This document shows, one piece after another, positions 7,561-15,059 of a DNA stretch of 15,970 bases (position 1 is its first letter; every line of letters begins with the position of its first letter). Location: assembly GCA_964427825.1 (NCBI GenBank), contig CAYRUU010000020.1, forward strand, positions 1-15,970. The letters are read 5' to 3'. Under the pieces are notes generated by a model, which ran no database searches, was not told the DNA's origin, and was given only the letters and a program-made list of their open reading frames with translations. This DNA comes from GCA-2747515 sp964427825 (GTDB lineage: Bacteria; Patescibacteriota; Minisyncoccia; Moranbacterales; GCA-2747515). The translations under genes and the position numbers were made by a program.

Positions 7561-7643
7561 GCTGGGGTGGCGAAATGGTAGACGCACCAGGTTTAGGCCC
7601 TGGCGGGAGCAATCCTGTGGAGGTTCAAGTCCTCTCCCCAGCA
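7561..7643 (+). tRNA. tRNA-Leu (anticodon UAG)
   Basis: An 83-base class II tRNA. The acceptor arms GCTGGGG and CCCCAGC pair perfectly, with discriminator A. The D arm contains GGTAGACGC. The anticodon stem CCAGG/CCTGG encloses TTTAGGC, so the anticodon is TAG, reading CUA and other CUN leucine codons. A long variable arm (CGGGAGCAATCCTGT) is typical of Leu. The T arm has GGAGG-TTCAAGT-CCTCT. The 3' CCA is not encoded (CAC follows), so it must be added after transcription. This is the only plus-strand gene in the window. Confidence 0.97.
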
Positions 7644-7664
7644 CACAATGTCATCCTACAAAAA

Positions 7665-7701
7665 ACGCCACACCTCATTGCGGGGTGCGGTGTTTATTTT
7701 T
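7665..7701. terminator. Bidirectional hairpin terminator
   Basis: A 12-bp GC-rich stem with one mismatch and two G-T pairs (7665-7676 with 7683-7693 and adjoining base) closes a six-base loop. On the plus strand it is followed by TTTATTTTT (after tRNA-Leu); on the minus strand by TTTTTTG (after the large secreted-protein gene). It sits between two convergent genes and can end both transcripts. Confidence 0.8.
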
Positions 7702-7720
7702 GTAAACGGTAACATATGCA

Positions 7721-10270
7721 CTACTGCGCGGATGTTGTTGTCGTGCGCACAGTGGGGCAAAAGAGATATGTGCCACCGACAAGCATTTTGACCTTGATGC
7801 GGTATGCCGTGTTTGGCTGCAGGTCTTCCATCGTCAGCTGTACGCGCCCGTCGGATGTCGGTATGCCGTAGAGCTTGGCAAAAACACGCTCGCCGGTTTT
7901 CACGTTTTCCGCTTCCGCTTTGAACTTCATCTCCGTTCCACTGTACGCCTTACCAGTAGAAACACGCATGGTTGCAGTTGTCGCGCCGATGCCGGACACT
8001 GTTTCAAACATGCAACGATCGGATGATCCCACGTCTGTGGTATGCCGTGTGGTTGCTTGCTGCGGTGTGGATGCGGCAGTTTGCCGTTGAGCGGTCGCAG
8101 TGCGTGTACGTGTTTGGGACTGTTGTATGCGCGTCGCCGTACACATGGCAGTTTGCGCAACACCGCGACACTGCCACTGCACCATCTCTCCAGCTGCAGA
8201 AAATTGTGACACCTCATCTGCAACACCTTCGGCGCACAGTGCGCCGTCAAGTGTCAGGGCATCGGCGGCATATTCTCGCGCTGCCGCGCCGCACACACCC
8301 TGCTGCACAGCGTGACGCACGTGATAGATAATACGCACATCATACAGCGTCGGCATACGATGCGCATCACCATCATGCAATTGCGCACGCCAGCGTATAC
8401 CCTGCGATGGTTGTGACAGCACAACTTCTTTGCCACGATGCGCGCGCTCCCATGTTGCGCCACCATCCACCGACACTGCATAAGTGATGCGTGCGCCCTC
8501 CGGCACATCCGCATCCGCCGTCAGTATTGCGCCGGCAATGCCTGTCGCACCACCACTCACATCGTGCGACTGTACCGTGCGCGGCGACTCCACCACCGTT
8601 GGCACAAACGTATATTGGAGACGATCTTCGCGCTGCTGCTCTTGTGTCCACAGCAAAGACGGATCCCCGTCCGGCGTTGCCGCAAAAACAAACGCTCTCA
8701 CGCCGCCAGTTGCCACACGCTCCCTGTCCGAAGACAACCGATCCATCGCCGCCCACTGCATGCCGTTCCATCGCGTCGTGTAGAGGTTGCCATTTTCTGT
8801 CCATGCCACAGATGGTGTGCGATCGGCATCGCGTACCACCGCAATGTGTTGCACGCCACCGCGACGCACCGCTACAATCTCATCCATACCCGGCGCCGTG
8901 CCGTCCATAGTAATGATTTCCACACCAGTCCACACACCTACTGTCACGCTACTCTTCTGTACGCCAGTGCCATAACATACCACCAGCGGCATCTGCGCAT
9001 CCGCAACATCCACCCGTACGCGATCTTCACCGTGCATCAAGGGCGTCGTATACACGTGCCACCGCTCTTCTTCCCAACTGTGCATCTGCAACTCCGTCAC
9101 ACCGTCCACTTTTTGGACAATGGTCGCTACAAGCGGTACGTGCTCTGCAGTATAGGCAACGGAAGCGTCACGCAGCGTAACGCCCTCCTCTGCGGAAAAG
9201 GCAATCTCCGGCATGATGAACCACTGTCCGTCACGCCACAGTACCTGCTTCACAGTGCCGTCTTGCGCAAAAGCGGCAAGCGATGGCGCACTGGCGTGTA
9301 CATCATAGGAGACAAAAAGATCGCGCATACGCGCCTGCGCATCATCCGCAAAAAGTGTGTCGTTTCCGGCAGTACCGTTTGCCGCAGTCCACTGCATGCC
9401 GTTCCACTGTGCAAAAAACACACCCGCACCATCACCATATGTCGCCGCAATCGCCGGACGCCCCGCACCATCGCGCATGATCTGCACGTGCGCTGATCCC
9501 TGTGCTTCCGCTGTAGATTGTGTTGCAAACAATCGGTCCGCTGTGTCGTTGCCACTCACGGCCTGCCACAATTGCCCGCTCCATCGCACCGCAAATACTG
9601 CTTGTTCATTGTTGCGCACACCTGCCCATGCAATCACGGGTAGATTGTCACCGTCCATCATTACCTGCGGTGATGCCACGTGACATACCACTCCCTCATC
9701 GCACGCCATAGCGTGTGCAGCAATCTCATCCCATGATGCATCCGCGCCAAATCCGCGCCATACACCATCATGCCACCGACTCACAAAAAGATGTGCCGAA
9801 CTGTCCGTCCACACAGCAACGGGCTTGCCATCGCGATCGTAAACCAGTGCCACATCTCTCATGCCCGTACCACGCGCAATCAGGTCCTCGCCATTATCCT
9901 TACCGTTCGCACGCATCCATGCACCCGTTTCATCCACAATGGTAAAACCACCCTCTTGCTCGTTCCATGCCGCATCCGTCGCATCCACATCAATCATGGC
10001 ACGTGACGTAAATGGATCATGAAATATCACCTGTTCCACAGTTTCGCGTACGGCATCCTCCAGCGCCGCCACTTCTGGCGCCACACTCGGGCGATCAATA
10101 ATGATCGTCGTTGGTGTTTTCTTGATCAAAAATTCTTTCACCACATCAACAACACCCGCATCCGCATACAGCGGTGCAAGCACAAGGCTTGACAGAACCC
10201 CCACCCCACCATAAAAAAAACGTCGCCACAAAAAATGATTGTGCATAATTCTGTAGTACCGAACATCCAT
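7721..10270 (-). CDS. Large exported beta-propeller-like repeat protein
   Basis: 849 residues from ATG 10270, chosen because AAAAAGG precedes it at a spacing of nine and because the frame's upstream ATG (10300) lies upstream of the promoter -10; ATG 10246 is also possible. The N terminus has basic residues then FFYGGVGVLSSLVLAPLYADA, a signal peptide or anchor. Residues ~110-560 hold about seven or eight diverged repeats of ~60 residues, each with an (D-x-D-G-x)P-x-(V/I)-A-W strand followed by a W-(N/S/D)-G-x-x-W strand (RWHDGVW, RWSGQLW, QWNGMQW, RWNGMQW), suggesting a beta-propeller. Then come a DGGATWE...IRWRAQL beta-sandwich (~580-650), a four-Cys module (C660, C679, C701, C710) of a type seen in CPR surface proteins, a Thr/Gln/Arg-rich linker (~715-750), and a C-terminal fibronectin-III-like domain. 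It is probably a cell-surface binding protein; the ligand is unknown. Confidence 0.82.
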   Translation of the reverse strand: MDVRYYRIMHNHFLWRRFFYGGVGVLSSLVLAPLYADAGVVDVVKEFLIKKTPTTIIIDRPSVAPEVAALEDAVRETVEQVIFHDPFTSRAMIDVDATDAAWNEQEGGFTIVDETGAWMRANGKDNGEDLIARGTGMRDVALVYDRDGKPVAVWTDSSAHLFVSRWHDGVWRGFGADASWDEIAAHAMACDEGVVCHVASPQVMMDGDNLPVIAWAGVRNNEQAVFAVRWSGQLWQAVSGNDTADRLFATQSTAEAQGSAHVQIMRDGAGRPAIAATYGDGAGVFFAQWNGMQWTAANGTAGNDTLFADDAQARMRDLFVSYDVHASAPSLAAFAQDGTVKQVLWRDGQWFIMPEIAFSAEEGVTLRDASVAYTAEHVPLVATIVQKVDGVTELQMHSWEEERWHVYTTPLMHGEDRVRVDVADAQMPLVVCYGTGVQKSSVTVGVWTGVEIITMDGTAPGMDEIVAVRRGGVQHIAVVRDADRTPSVAWTENGNLYTTRWNGMQWAAMDRLSSDRERVATGGVRAFVFAATPDGDPSLLWTQEQQREDRLQYTFVPTVVESPRTVQSHDVSGGATGIAGAILTADADVPEGARITYAVSVDGGATWERAHRGKEVVLSQPSQGIRWRAQLHDGDAHRMPTLYDVRIIYHVRHAVQQGVCGAAAREYAADALTLDGALCAEGVADEVSQFSAAGEMVQWQCRGVAQTAMCTATRIQQSQTRTRTATAQRQTAASTPQQATTRHTTDVGSSDRCMFETVSGIGATTATMRVSTGKAYSGTEMKFKAEAENVKTGERVFAKLYGIPTSDGRVQLTMEDLQPNTAYRIKVKMLVGGTYLFCPTVRTTTTSAQ

Positions 10271-10288
10271 ATTACTGTACCTTTTTGT

Positions 10289-10297
10289 ATTGTACCA
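10289..10297 (-). promoter_or_regulatory. Extended -10 promoter of the exported repeat protein
   Basis: On the minus strand TGG precedes TACAAT (10289-10294), with no good -35, as often with extended -10 promoters. The start would be near 10282, 12 bases before ATG 10270. The same nine bases recur at the peroxiredoxin promoter. Confidence 0.5.
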
Positions 10298-10389
10298 CAC
10301 AACGATGGGAGGGAATTTTCACATAGCTGTGCATAACTCCATCGCACGCGCATTACGCCACAAACGCGACACATACGCAACACCGCAGA

Positions 10390-11436
10390 TCAAAAATCCC
10401 AACTACCGTTCATGCTGCTGGACTGCGTATAGTTCACCACCGTTGATTCAAAGAAGTTGCTTTTGTCGCTGTTGGTGTCTTGCAGGCGGTCCAAGTGCTT
10501 GTACGGATTACTCACGGCATTGTCGTAGAGCGGTGCAAGCCCCAACAATTCCAAACGCTGATTGGCAAGCCAGCGCGTGTACTCCTCCGTCGTCTTTTTG
10601 TTCATGCCAGGAATCGCATTGCCCAAAATGTGTATGCCCCATGCGATCTCTTGTTTCACCGCCTCCTCCATCATTGTGTAGATCACCTTCTCGTCGTACA
10701 CCTTGGGAAATTCTGCGCGAATTTCCTTGATGAGATGCGCAAACAGCGTCACGTGCGTCAATTCGTCGCGGCGAATGTAGGAGATCATGCGTCCCGTGGC
10801 AAGCATCTTCATGTGATCCACCAACGTGTCAAAAAAGGCAAAGCCGTTGTAGAAGTAGAGTGATTCCAAGAGGTAGTTGGCGACGATGCCACGAAAGAAA
10901 TTTTTTTCCGTTGGTTTGTCAATAAAGTCTTGATAGATGGCACCAATATAGGTGTTGCGTGCCAAAAGAATTTTATCATCGCGCCAGAAGTAGTAGATCT
11001 CGTCGCGCTCCTTGGAATCCACCACTGTTTCCAAAATGGTGGCATAGGACTGTGAATGGATCGCTTCTTGGTATGCCTGAATGGACAAAATGAGATTGAC
11101 TTCCGGACTTGTCACGTAGTCCGAAAAGTGCGGTAAATTAACGGTCTGGATGGAGTCCAAAAAGATGAGAAAGGAGAGAATGCCTTTGTATGCACGCTGT
11201 TCGTCTGCCGTCAGCGTTGTGACAAACATACGCGCATCATCTTTTAGGCCCGAAACCTTTTCCGGTACCCAAAAATTGCCGATCATCACTTGATAGAGCG
11301 CCGTCGCCCACGGATACCGCGTCGCATTGAGTTGAAACAGTCCCGTCGGATTACCCTTGATGATCGTACGCTTGGCGACATCATCGGTTCCTTTCGGATT
11401 AAACAGAAGTGTATTATTCATACCTTTCCCATACAT
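10390..11436 (-). CDS. nrdB: Class I ribonucleotide reductase, beta (radical) subunit
   Basis: 348 residues, all-helical R2 fold. It houses the di-metal site and stable tyrosyl radical that start each catalytic cycle of NrdA. All ligands are visible: D94 (FLDSIQT), E124 and H127 (EAIHSQSY), E191 (LLESLYFYNGF), E225 and H228 (RRDELTHVTLF). The radical tyrosine is Y131, seven residues after E124 as in the E. coli protein, so this is a Tyr-radical enzyme and not a Phe-substituted class Ic type. The C-terminal tail with Y336 and SSMNGSWDF should dock to NrdA. It starts 6 bases after nrdA ends (ATG 11436; ATG 11421 is also possible). It ends in TGA. I see no convincing terminator in the ~90 bases after it. 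Confidence 0.96.
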   Translation of the reverse strand: MYGKGMNNTLLFNPKGTDDVAKRTIIKGNPTGLFQLNATRYPWATALYQVMIGNFWVPEKVSGLKDDARMFVTTLTADEQRAYKGILSFLIFLDSIQTVNLPHFSDYVTSPEVNLILSIQAYQEAIHSQSYATILETVVDSKERDEIYYFWRDDKILLARNTYIGAIYQDFIDKPTEKNFFRGIVANYLLESLYFYNGFAFFDTLVDHMKMLATGRMISYIRRDELTHVTLFAHLIKEIRAEFPKVYDEKVIYTMMEEAVKQEIAWGIHILGNAIPGMNKKTTEEYTRWLANQRLELLGLAPLYDNAVSNPYKHLDRLQDTNSDKSNFFESTVVNYTQSSSMNGSWDF

Positions 11437-11442
11437 TAGTGA

Positions 11443-14061
11443 TTACCCACTACAACTGACGCACACATTGGCACTGTTTTGTACTTCACCGGACAAACTG
11501 CGAACATAGTAGATCGTCTTGATCTTCTTTTCCCACGCATGCATGTAGTAGTCATAGAGTTGCTTCGGACTGGTGCGTGCAGGATTGATCATCCACTCAA
11601 AACTAATGGACTGATCTACCCACTGATAGATCACCGCCATCATATTGATCACATCCATCATATCCATGGACACGTATTCCTTGTAGTACCAGTAGTTTTC
11701 CTTGGTCAATTGCGGCGCGACACGCACGGTCGGCGCGGAGAGATTGGTCTCCACAAAGTAGCGCTTGTAGATCGGCAAGAGTGCTGCCGTCGTACCAACC
11801 ACGCCCGCCGTTGACGTGTTGGGCGCGGGTGCTGTGTGGTAGCCGAAACGCACACCATACGTTTTCATGTCGGCAAAAAGTTTTTTCCACTGTGCGGGGC
11901 GCGCAGTATTTTTCGCATACCACGCCGCTGTACGCCCCAAGAGTATACCCTTGCTGTAGTCGCTTCTGGGAAATAGCGCGTAAGCGCCACGTTCGCGCGC
12001 CAAATTCACCGACGCGCGATAGGTGTGATAGGCGTATTTCTCAAACAAGGCGTTCACTGTCGCGCGTGCCTTCTCGCTTTCATAGGCAATCTTGCGTGTT
12101 GCCAAATACTCCGCCAAACCCAAATACCCTACTCCCACACTACGATAACGCAATGCCGTGCGCTCCGCCTCTTTGATGGGATAATAGTTGAGCGTGATCA
12201 CGTTATCCAAAACGCGCATCATCGTTGGCATCACCGCAGCGATCGTTTTGTCGTCGTGCACCTTCGCTATGTTAATAGACGCAAGATTGCACACCACAAA
12301 ATCACCCGGCTCATAGCGAATGACGATAGCGCCGTCTTCAATGGTTTCCTCCACGAACTTTGTCGGCGAGGTATTTTGACAAATCTCTGTGCACAGCTGT
12401 GAACTGTAGATGTTGCCAGCGTGACGATTGGGATTGACGGCATTGACAGTGTCGCGGAAAAAAGTGTACGGCATACCCGTTTCCACCACCGTCTTCATGA
12501 ACTTCTTGAACAGATCACGCGCCTTGACCACTTTTTTCAGTGTGATGTCTTCACTTTCCAACCGCTCATAGAATGCGTCAAATTTTTTGCCAAAGTGATC
12601 CTGCAATTTCTTGCCATACGTTTTTTCAATCTCATGTGGATCAAATAGTGTCCACATGCCATCTTCCTGCACGCGTCGCATGAACAAGTCTGGCATGGCA
12701 ACGGCGGGAAAAATATCAAATGCCTTGGCACGAATGTCACCCGTCTCCGTCTGCAAGTCCAAAAAATCATAGATGTCGGCATGCCACACGTCTAGCGTCA
12801 CCGAAATGGCACCGAGACGCGATCCCAACTGATTGACAGCAACCGCTGTGTCGTTGATGATCTTGACCCACGGGTTCACGCCGCCACTTGCGCCATACAC
12901 ACCGCGAATCGCGCCACCGCGCGCGCGGATGTTGCCAAGATACACGCCCACACCGCCGCCAAATTTAGAGATCTGCGCCATGTTTTCCATGCCGTGATAA
13001 ATGGCGCGTAAATCGTCATCAATGCTGACTTTGAAGCAGCTGGAGAGTTGATGATAGTTTGTACGCGCATTGAGAAGTGTCGGTGTCGGCAGTGAAATGC
13101 GCTGCTCGGAGCAATGCTTGTACAGCTCCAACGCAAACGCCAGACGTTTGTCATCATCTTCGGGAATTGCCAAAAACAGCGCCACCGACATATACATCTC
13201 CTGTGGTAACTCACGCACCACGCCATTGGGATTCAGCAAGTACCGCTTATCCAAAGAGAGTACCGTTGTGTATTCATACGACTTGTCCGTCGTCTCGCGC
13301 AAGTGTTTGCCCGCCTCCAAAATATCCTCCGCGGAATAGTACTTGTAGAAATCCTTGTAATACAAGCCTTCTTTGACATATGCGTCAAAGAGTTTCTTAT
13401 ACGCTGCCGGCGTATAGAGGTCTTGCACCGTCATGGCACGATTGCGCATCGCCTTTTTGTACAAACTGCTCACAAATACGCGTGCCGCCACATGCTGCCA
13501 GTGTGTGTTTTCCACACTCACGAGATCAATACACGTCTTGACGATCAGTTTTGTAATGTCCGCCGTCTTCAAATCCTCCACGATGTTTTTGGCAAACGCC
13601 TCCTCAAATGCCGCAAACGTGCAGTGCCGCTTGTAACCCGCCGTGGCGCGATCCAGCACCGTCTTGATCTTGATCATGTCAAACTTTTCACGCCGCCCAT
13701 TCTCCTTCACCACGGTCAATGTGTTACGCGCAAACTTCTCCTGCAAGCGCTGCTCCCGCTCTGCGCGCTCCTCGTTGCGCGCCGCACGATACAAAATGTA
13801 GGCCTTTGCCACGGCAAAGCGATTCACGCGCACCAGGTGTCGCTCCACCATGTCTTGCACCTCCTCCACCGTCGGCACGCTCGTCTCCGCGTCGTCGTCA
13901 TACGCCGTAGCGATCTCTGCGACAATAGCATCCGTCAACTCCACCACAAACACCTTATCTGTTTCGCCGACCTCGTCGCAAGCCCTTTCCACCGCGCGCG
14001 CAATACGTGTCGGATCAAACGGCACAATCGCGCCGTTGCGTTTTTCAATGTGTTGCACCAT
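11443..14061 (-). CDS. nrdA: Class I ribonucleotide reductase, alpha (catalytic) subunit
   Basis: Reduces ribonucleoside diphosphates to deoxyribonucleotides. 872 residues, longer than the 761 of E. coli NrdA because two ATP-cone-like regulatory domains stand in tandem: ~3-95 (IEKRNGAIVPFDPTRIARAV) and ~114-205 (VVKENGRREKFDMIKIKTVL). The catalytic barrel follows: C342 (SSCFKVS) and C591 (VVCNLAS) are the redox pair, QLCTE (555-559) holds the thiyl C557 and E559, Y851-Y852 (KTIYYVRS) are the radical-transfer tyrosines, and the C-terminal CVSC (867-870) is the thioredoxin-reactive shuttle. Residue 555 is Gln where Asn is usual. Two cones suggest dATP/ATP control of activity, though either could have lost binding. 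Start ATG 14061; no SD is seen. It forms an operon with nrdB. Confidence 0.96.
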   Translation of the reverse strand: MVQHIEKRNGAIVPFDPTRIARAVERACDEVGETDKVFVVELTDAIVAEIATAYDDDAETSVPTVEEVQDMVERHLVRVNRFAVAKAYILYRAARNEERAEREQRLQEKFARNTLTVVKENGRREKFDMIKIKTVLDRATAGYKRHCTFAAFEEAFAKNIVEDLKTADITKLIVKTCIDLVSVENTHWQHVAARVFVSSLYKKAMRNRAMTVQDLYTPAAYKKLFDAYVKEGLYYKDFYKYYSAEDILEAGKHLRETTDKSYEYTTVLSLDKRYLLNPNGVVRELPQEMYMSVALFLAIPEDDDKRLAFALELYKHCSEQRISLPTPTLLNARTNYHQLSSCFKVSIDDDLRAIYHGMENMAQISKFGGGVGVYLGNIRARGGAIRGVYGASGGVNPWVKIINDTAVAVNQLGSRLGAISVTLDVWHADIYDFLDLQTETGDIRAKAFDIFPAVAMPDLFMRRVQEDGMWTLFDPHEIEKTYGKKLQDHFGKKFDAFYERLESEDITLKKVVKARDLFKKFMKTVVETGMPYTFFRDTVNAVNPNRHAGNIYSSQLCTEICQNTSPTKFVEETIEDGAIVIRYEPGDFVVCNLASINIAKVHDDKTIAAVMPTMMRVLDNVITLNYYPIKEAERTALRYRSVGVGYLGLAEYLATRKIAYESEKARATVNALFEKYAYHTYRASVNLARERGAYALFPRSDYSKGILLGRTAAWYAKNTARPAQWKKLFADMKTYGVRFGYHTAPAPNTSTAGVVGTTAALLPIYKRYFVETNLSAPTVRVAPQLTKENYWYYKEYVSMDMMDVINMMAVIYQWVDQSISFEWMINPARTSPKQLYDYYMHAWEKKIKTIYYVRSLSGEVQNSANVCVSCSG

Positions 14062-14083
14062 ATGTTTTTTTGTTGCTGTTTAA

Positions 14084-14139
14084 CGTCACAACAAGAGGCA
14101 CGCGACACAAGCACTGCATCATGCGCCCCCTATGTGACG
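14084..14139 (-). promoter_or_regulatory. Potential structured leader element before nrdA
   Basis: Read on the minus strand, CGTCACA (14133-14139) pairs with TGTGACG (14084-14090), and inside it GGGGCGC pairs with GTGCCTC using two G-T pairs. An internal loop of 3/4 bases separates the stems and the apical loop is 21 bases. The element ends 22 bases before the nrdA ATG and is not followed by a U-run, so it is not an ordinary terminator. It could be a regulatory leader or an operator; no known riboswitch or NrdR box is recognised. Confidence 0.35.
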
Positions 14140-14168
14140 AAAAAAGATCATTCCTCTTCAGTCGAATA

Positions 14169-14822
14169 CTAGATTTTTCCAACCAAATTGGCACCGGGTT
14201 TTAACGTCTTGTCGCCCGGCGTCCACTTTGCCGGACACACCAAACCCTTGTTCTTTGCCACAAACTGTGCCGCCTGCACCTTGCGCACAAGCTCCGCGGC
14301 GTTACGCCCGATGCTGTTGTCATGCACCTCCATCGCCACAAGCACACCTTGTGGATTGATGATAAACGTGCCGCGCAGCGCCGTTCCTTCGTCTTCCACA
14401 TACACACCGAAATCGCGCGCCAACGTACCCGTCGGATCCGCCGCCATCGGATACTGCACTTTCTTGATCGCCGCAGAAGTGTCATGCCACGCCTTGTGCG
14501 TATACACCGTATCGGTAGACACGCTCACCACCTCCACGCCCATTTTTTTTAGTTGCCCATACGCCTCTTGCAAATCCTCCAACTCCGTCGGACACACAAA
14601 TGTGAAATCCGCCGGATAGAAAAAGAGCACAAGCCATCCTTTTTTATACAACTTCTCCAGCGATGTTTTGGTGAACTTCTTCTCCTTGTAGTATTCCAGT
14701 TCGCGATCAATCACCTGTTCACCGATCATGATGGGAAACATCCCGCCATCGTCGCAACCGCCATACAGTGCACCACACGCGCATGCGCACGGACAGCGCG
14801 TCTCATCACAGCATTGTGTCAT
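14169..14822 (-). CDS. Typical 2-Cys peroxiredoxin (AhpC/Prx1 type) with Cys-rich N-terminal tail
   Basis: Reduces hydrogen peroxide and organic peroxides at the expense of a thiol donor. Peroxidatic C77 lies in DFTFVCPTE and resolving C196 in GLVCPAKWTPGD, both canonical. The catalytic body starts near MFPIMIGEQ (28-36). The first ~27 residues form an unusual tail with seven cysteines (C4, C5, C10, C12, C14, C16, C23), including CPCACAC, suggestive of metal binding. Start ATG 14822 is chosen because the ATG at 14852 falls inside the promoter -10 box; starting at 14741 would remove the tail, but the reading frame looks coding throughout it. The gene has its own promoter and lies 107 bases upstream of nrdA with no strong terminator between, so read-through into nrdAB is possible. 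Peroxiredoxin identity is certain; the role of the tail is not. Confidence 0.93.
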   Translation of the reverse strand: MTQCCDETRCPCACACGALYGGCDDGGMFPIMIGEQVIDRELEYYKEKKFTKTSLEKLYKKGWLVLFFYPADFTFVCPTELEDLQEAYGQLKKMGVEVVSVSTDTVYTHKAWHDTSAAIKKVQYPMAADPTGTLARDFGVYVEDEGTALRGTFIINPQGVLVAMEVHDNSIGRNAAELVRKVQAAQFVAKNKGLVCPAKWTPGDKTLKPGANLVGKI

Positions 14823-14850
14823 AGTCTTTGTGTTAGGAATTAGGACTTTC

Positions 14851-14878
14851 ATTGTACCATGCACCACACCGCCGTCAA
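14851..14878 (-). promoter_or_regulatory. Promoter of the peroxiredoxin gene
   Basis: On the minus strand TTGACG (14873-14878), a 16-base spacer, and TACAAT (14851-14856) preceded by TGG. This is the best promoter in the window. The start would be near 14844, giving a ~22-base leader to ATG 14822. The nearby hairpin (14907-14933) lies just upstream of the -35. Confidence 0.65.
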
Positions 14879-14906
14879 CGGCACTACTTGTGCCTCTGTG
14901 TAACAA

Positions 14907-14933
14907 AAAAATACTATCTGTGGTAGTATTTTT
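14907..14933 (-). terminator. Rho-independent terminator after tatD
   Basis: A perfect 10-bp stem, AAAAATACTA with TAGTATTTTT, closes a 7-base loop. On the minus strand the second arm runs into seven T in a row. It lies ~127 bases after tatD and insulates the peroxiredoxin promoter. The stem is AT-rich, so it may be weak; the symmetry would also allow an operator role. Confidence 0.65.
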
Positions 14934-15004
14934 ACAATATAGACCAATGATGCCACCGAGAGATTTAGTGTTTTACTACTGAATATTGATGATCACTGTT
15001 GCGT

Positions 15005-15035
15005 GCATGGATTTCCGATTTCGCGGGAATGACAC
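15005..15035. repeat. REP/dRS3-like palindromic element (single copy)
   Basis: On the minus strand the element reads GTCATTCCCGCG, AAAT, CGGAAATCCA. ATTCCCG and CGGAAAT form a 7-bp stem with one G-T pair. It closely resembles the widespread intergenic repeat with core ATTCCCGCGAAAGCGGGAAT, with two degenerate positions. It lies between tatD and its terminator. The rest of 14934-15059 shows nothing else that I can support. Confidence 0.45.
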
Positions 15036-15059
15036 GAGACTTCTATAAGTGCGTATGAT

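Noticed and set aside
7523..7705. A 60-codon plus-strand frame across the tRNA
   Set aside because: It covers the tRNA-Leu gene and its terminator, so it is not protein-coding.
8438..9496. A 352-codon open frame on the plus strand
   Set aside because: It lies wholly antisense to the exported repeat-protein gene, has a His/Arg/Cys-rich composition without domains, and reflects stop-codon depletion opposite a long gene.
14140..14168. Terminator between the peroxiredoxin and nrdA
   Set aside because: There is a run of six T on the minus strand, but only a 4-bp stem precedes it, too weak to call.
13303..14172. A 289-codon open frame on the plus strand
   Set aside because: It is antisense to nrdA, whose motifs are unambiguous; the frame has no recognisable domain.
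14823..14906. Longer peroxiredoxin N terminus
   Set aside because: The added codons run through the -35/-10 promoter and reach the terminator hairpin; the upstream ATG at 14852 lies in the -10 box.
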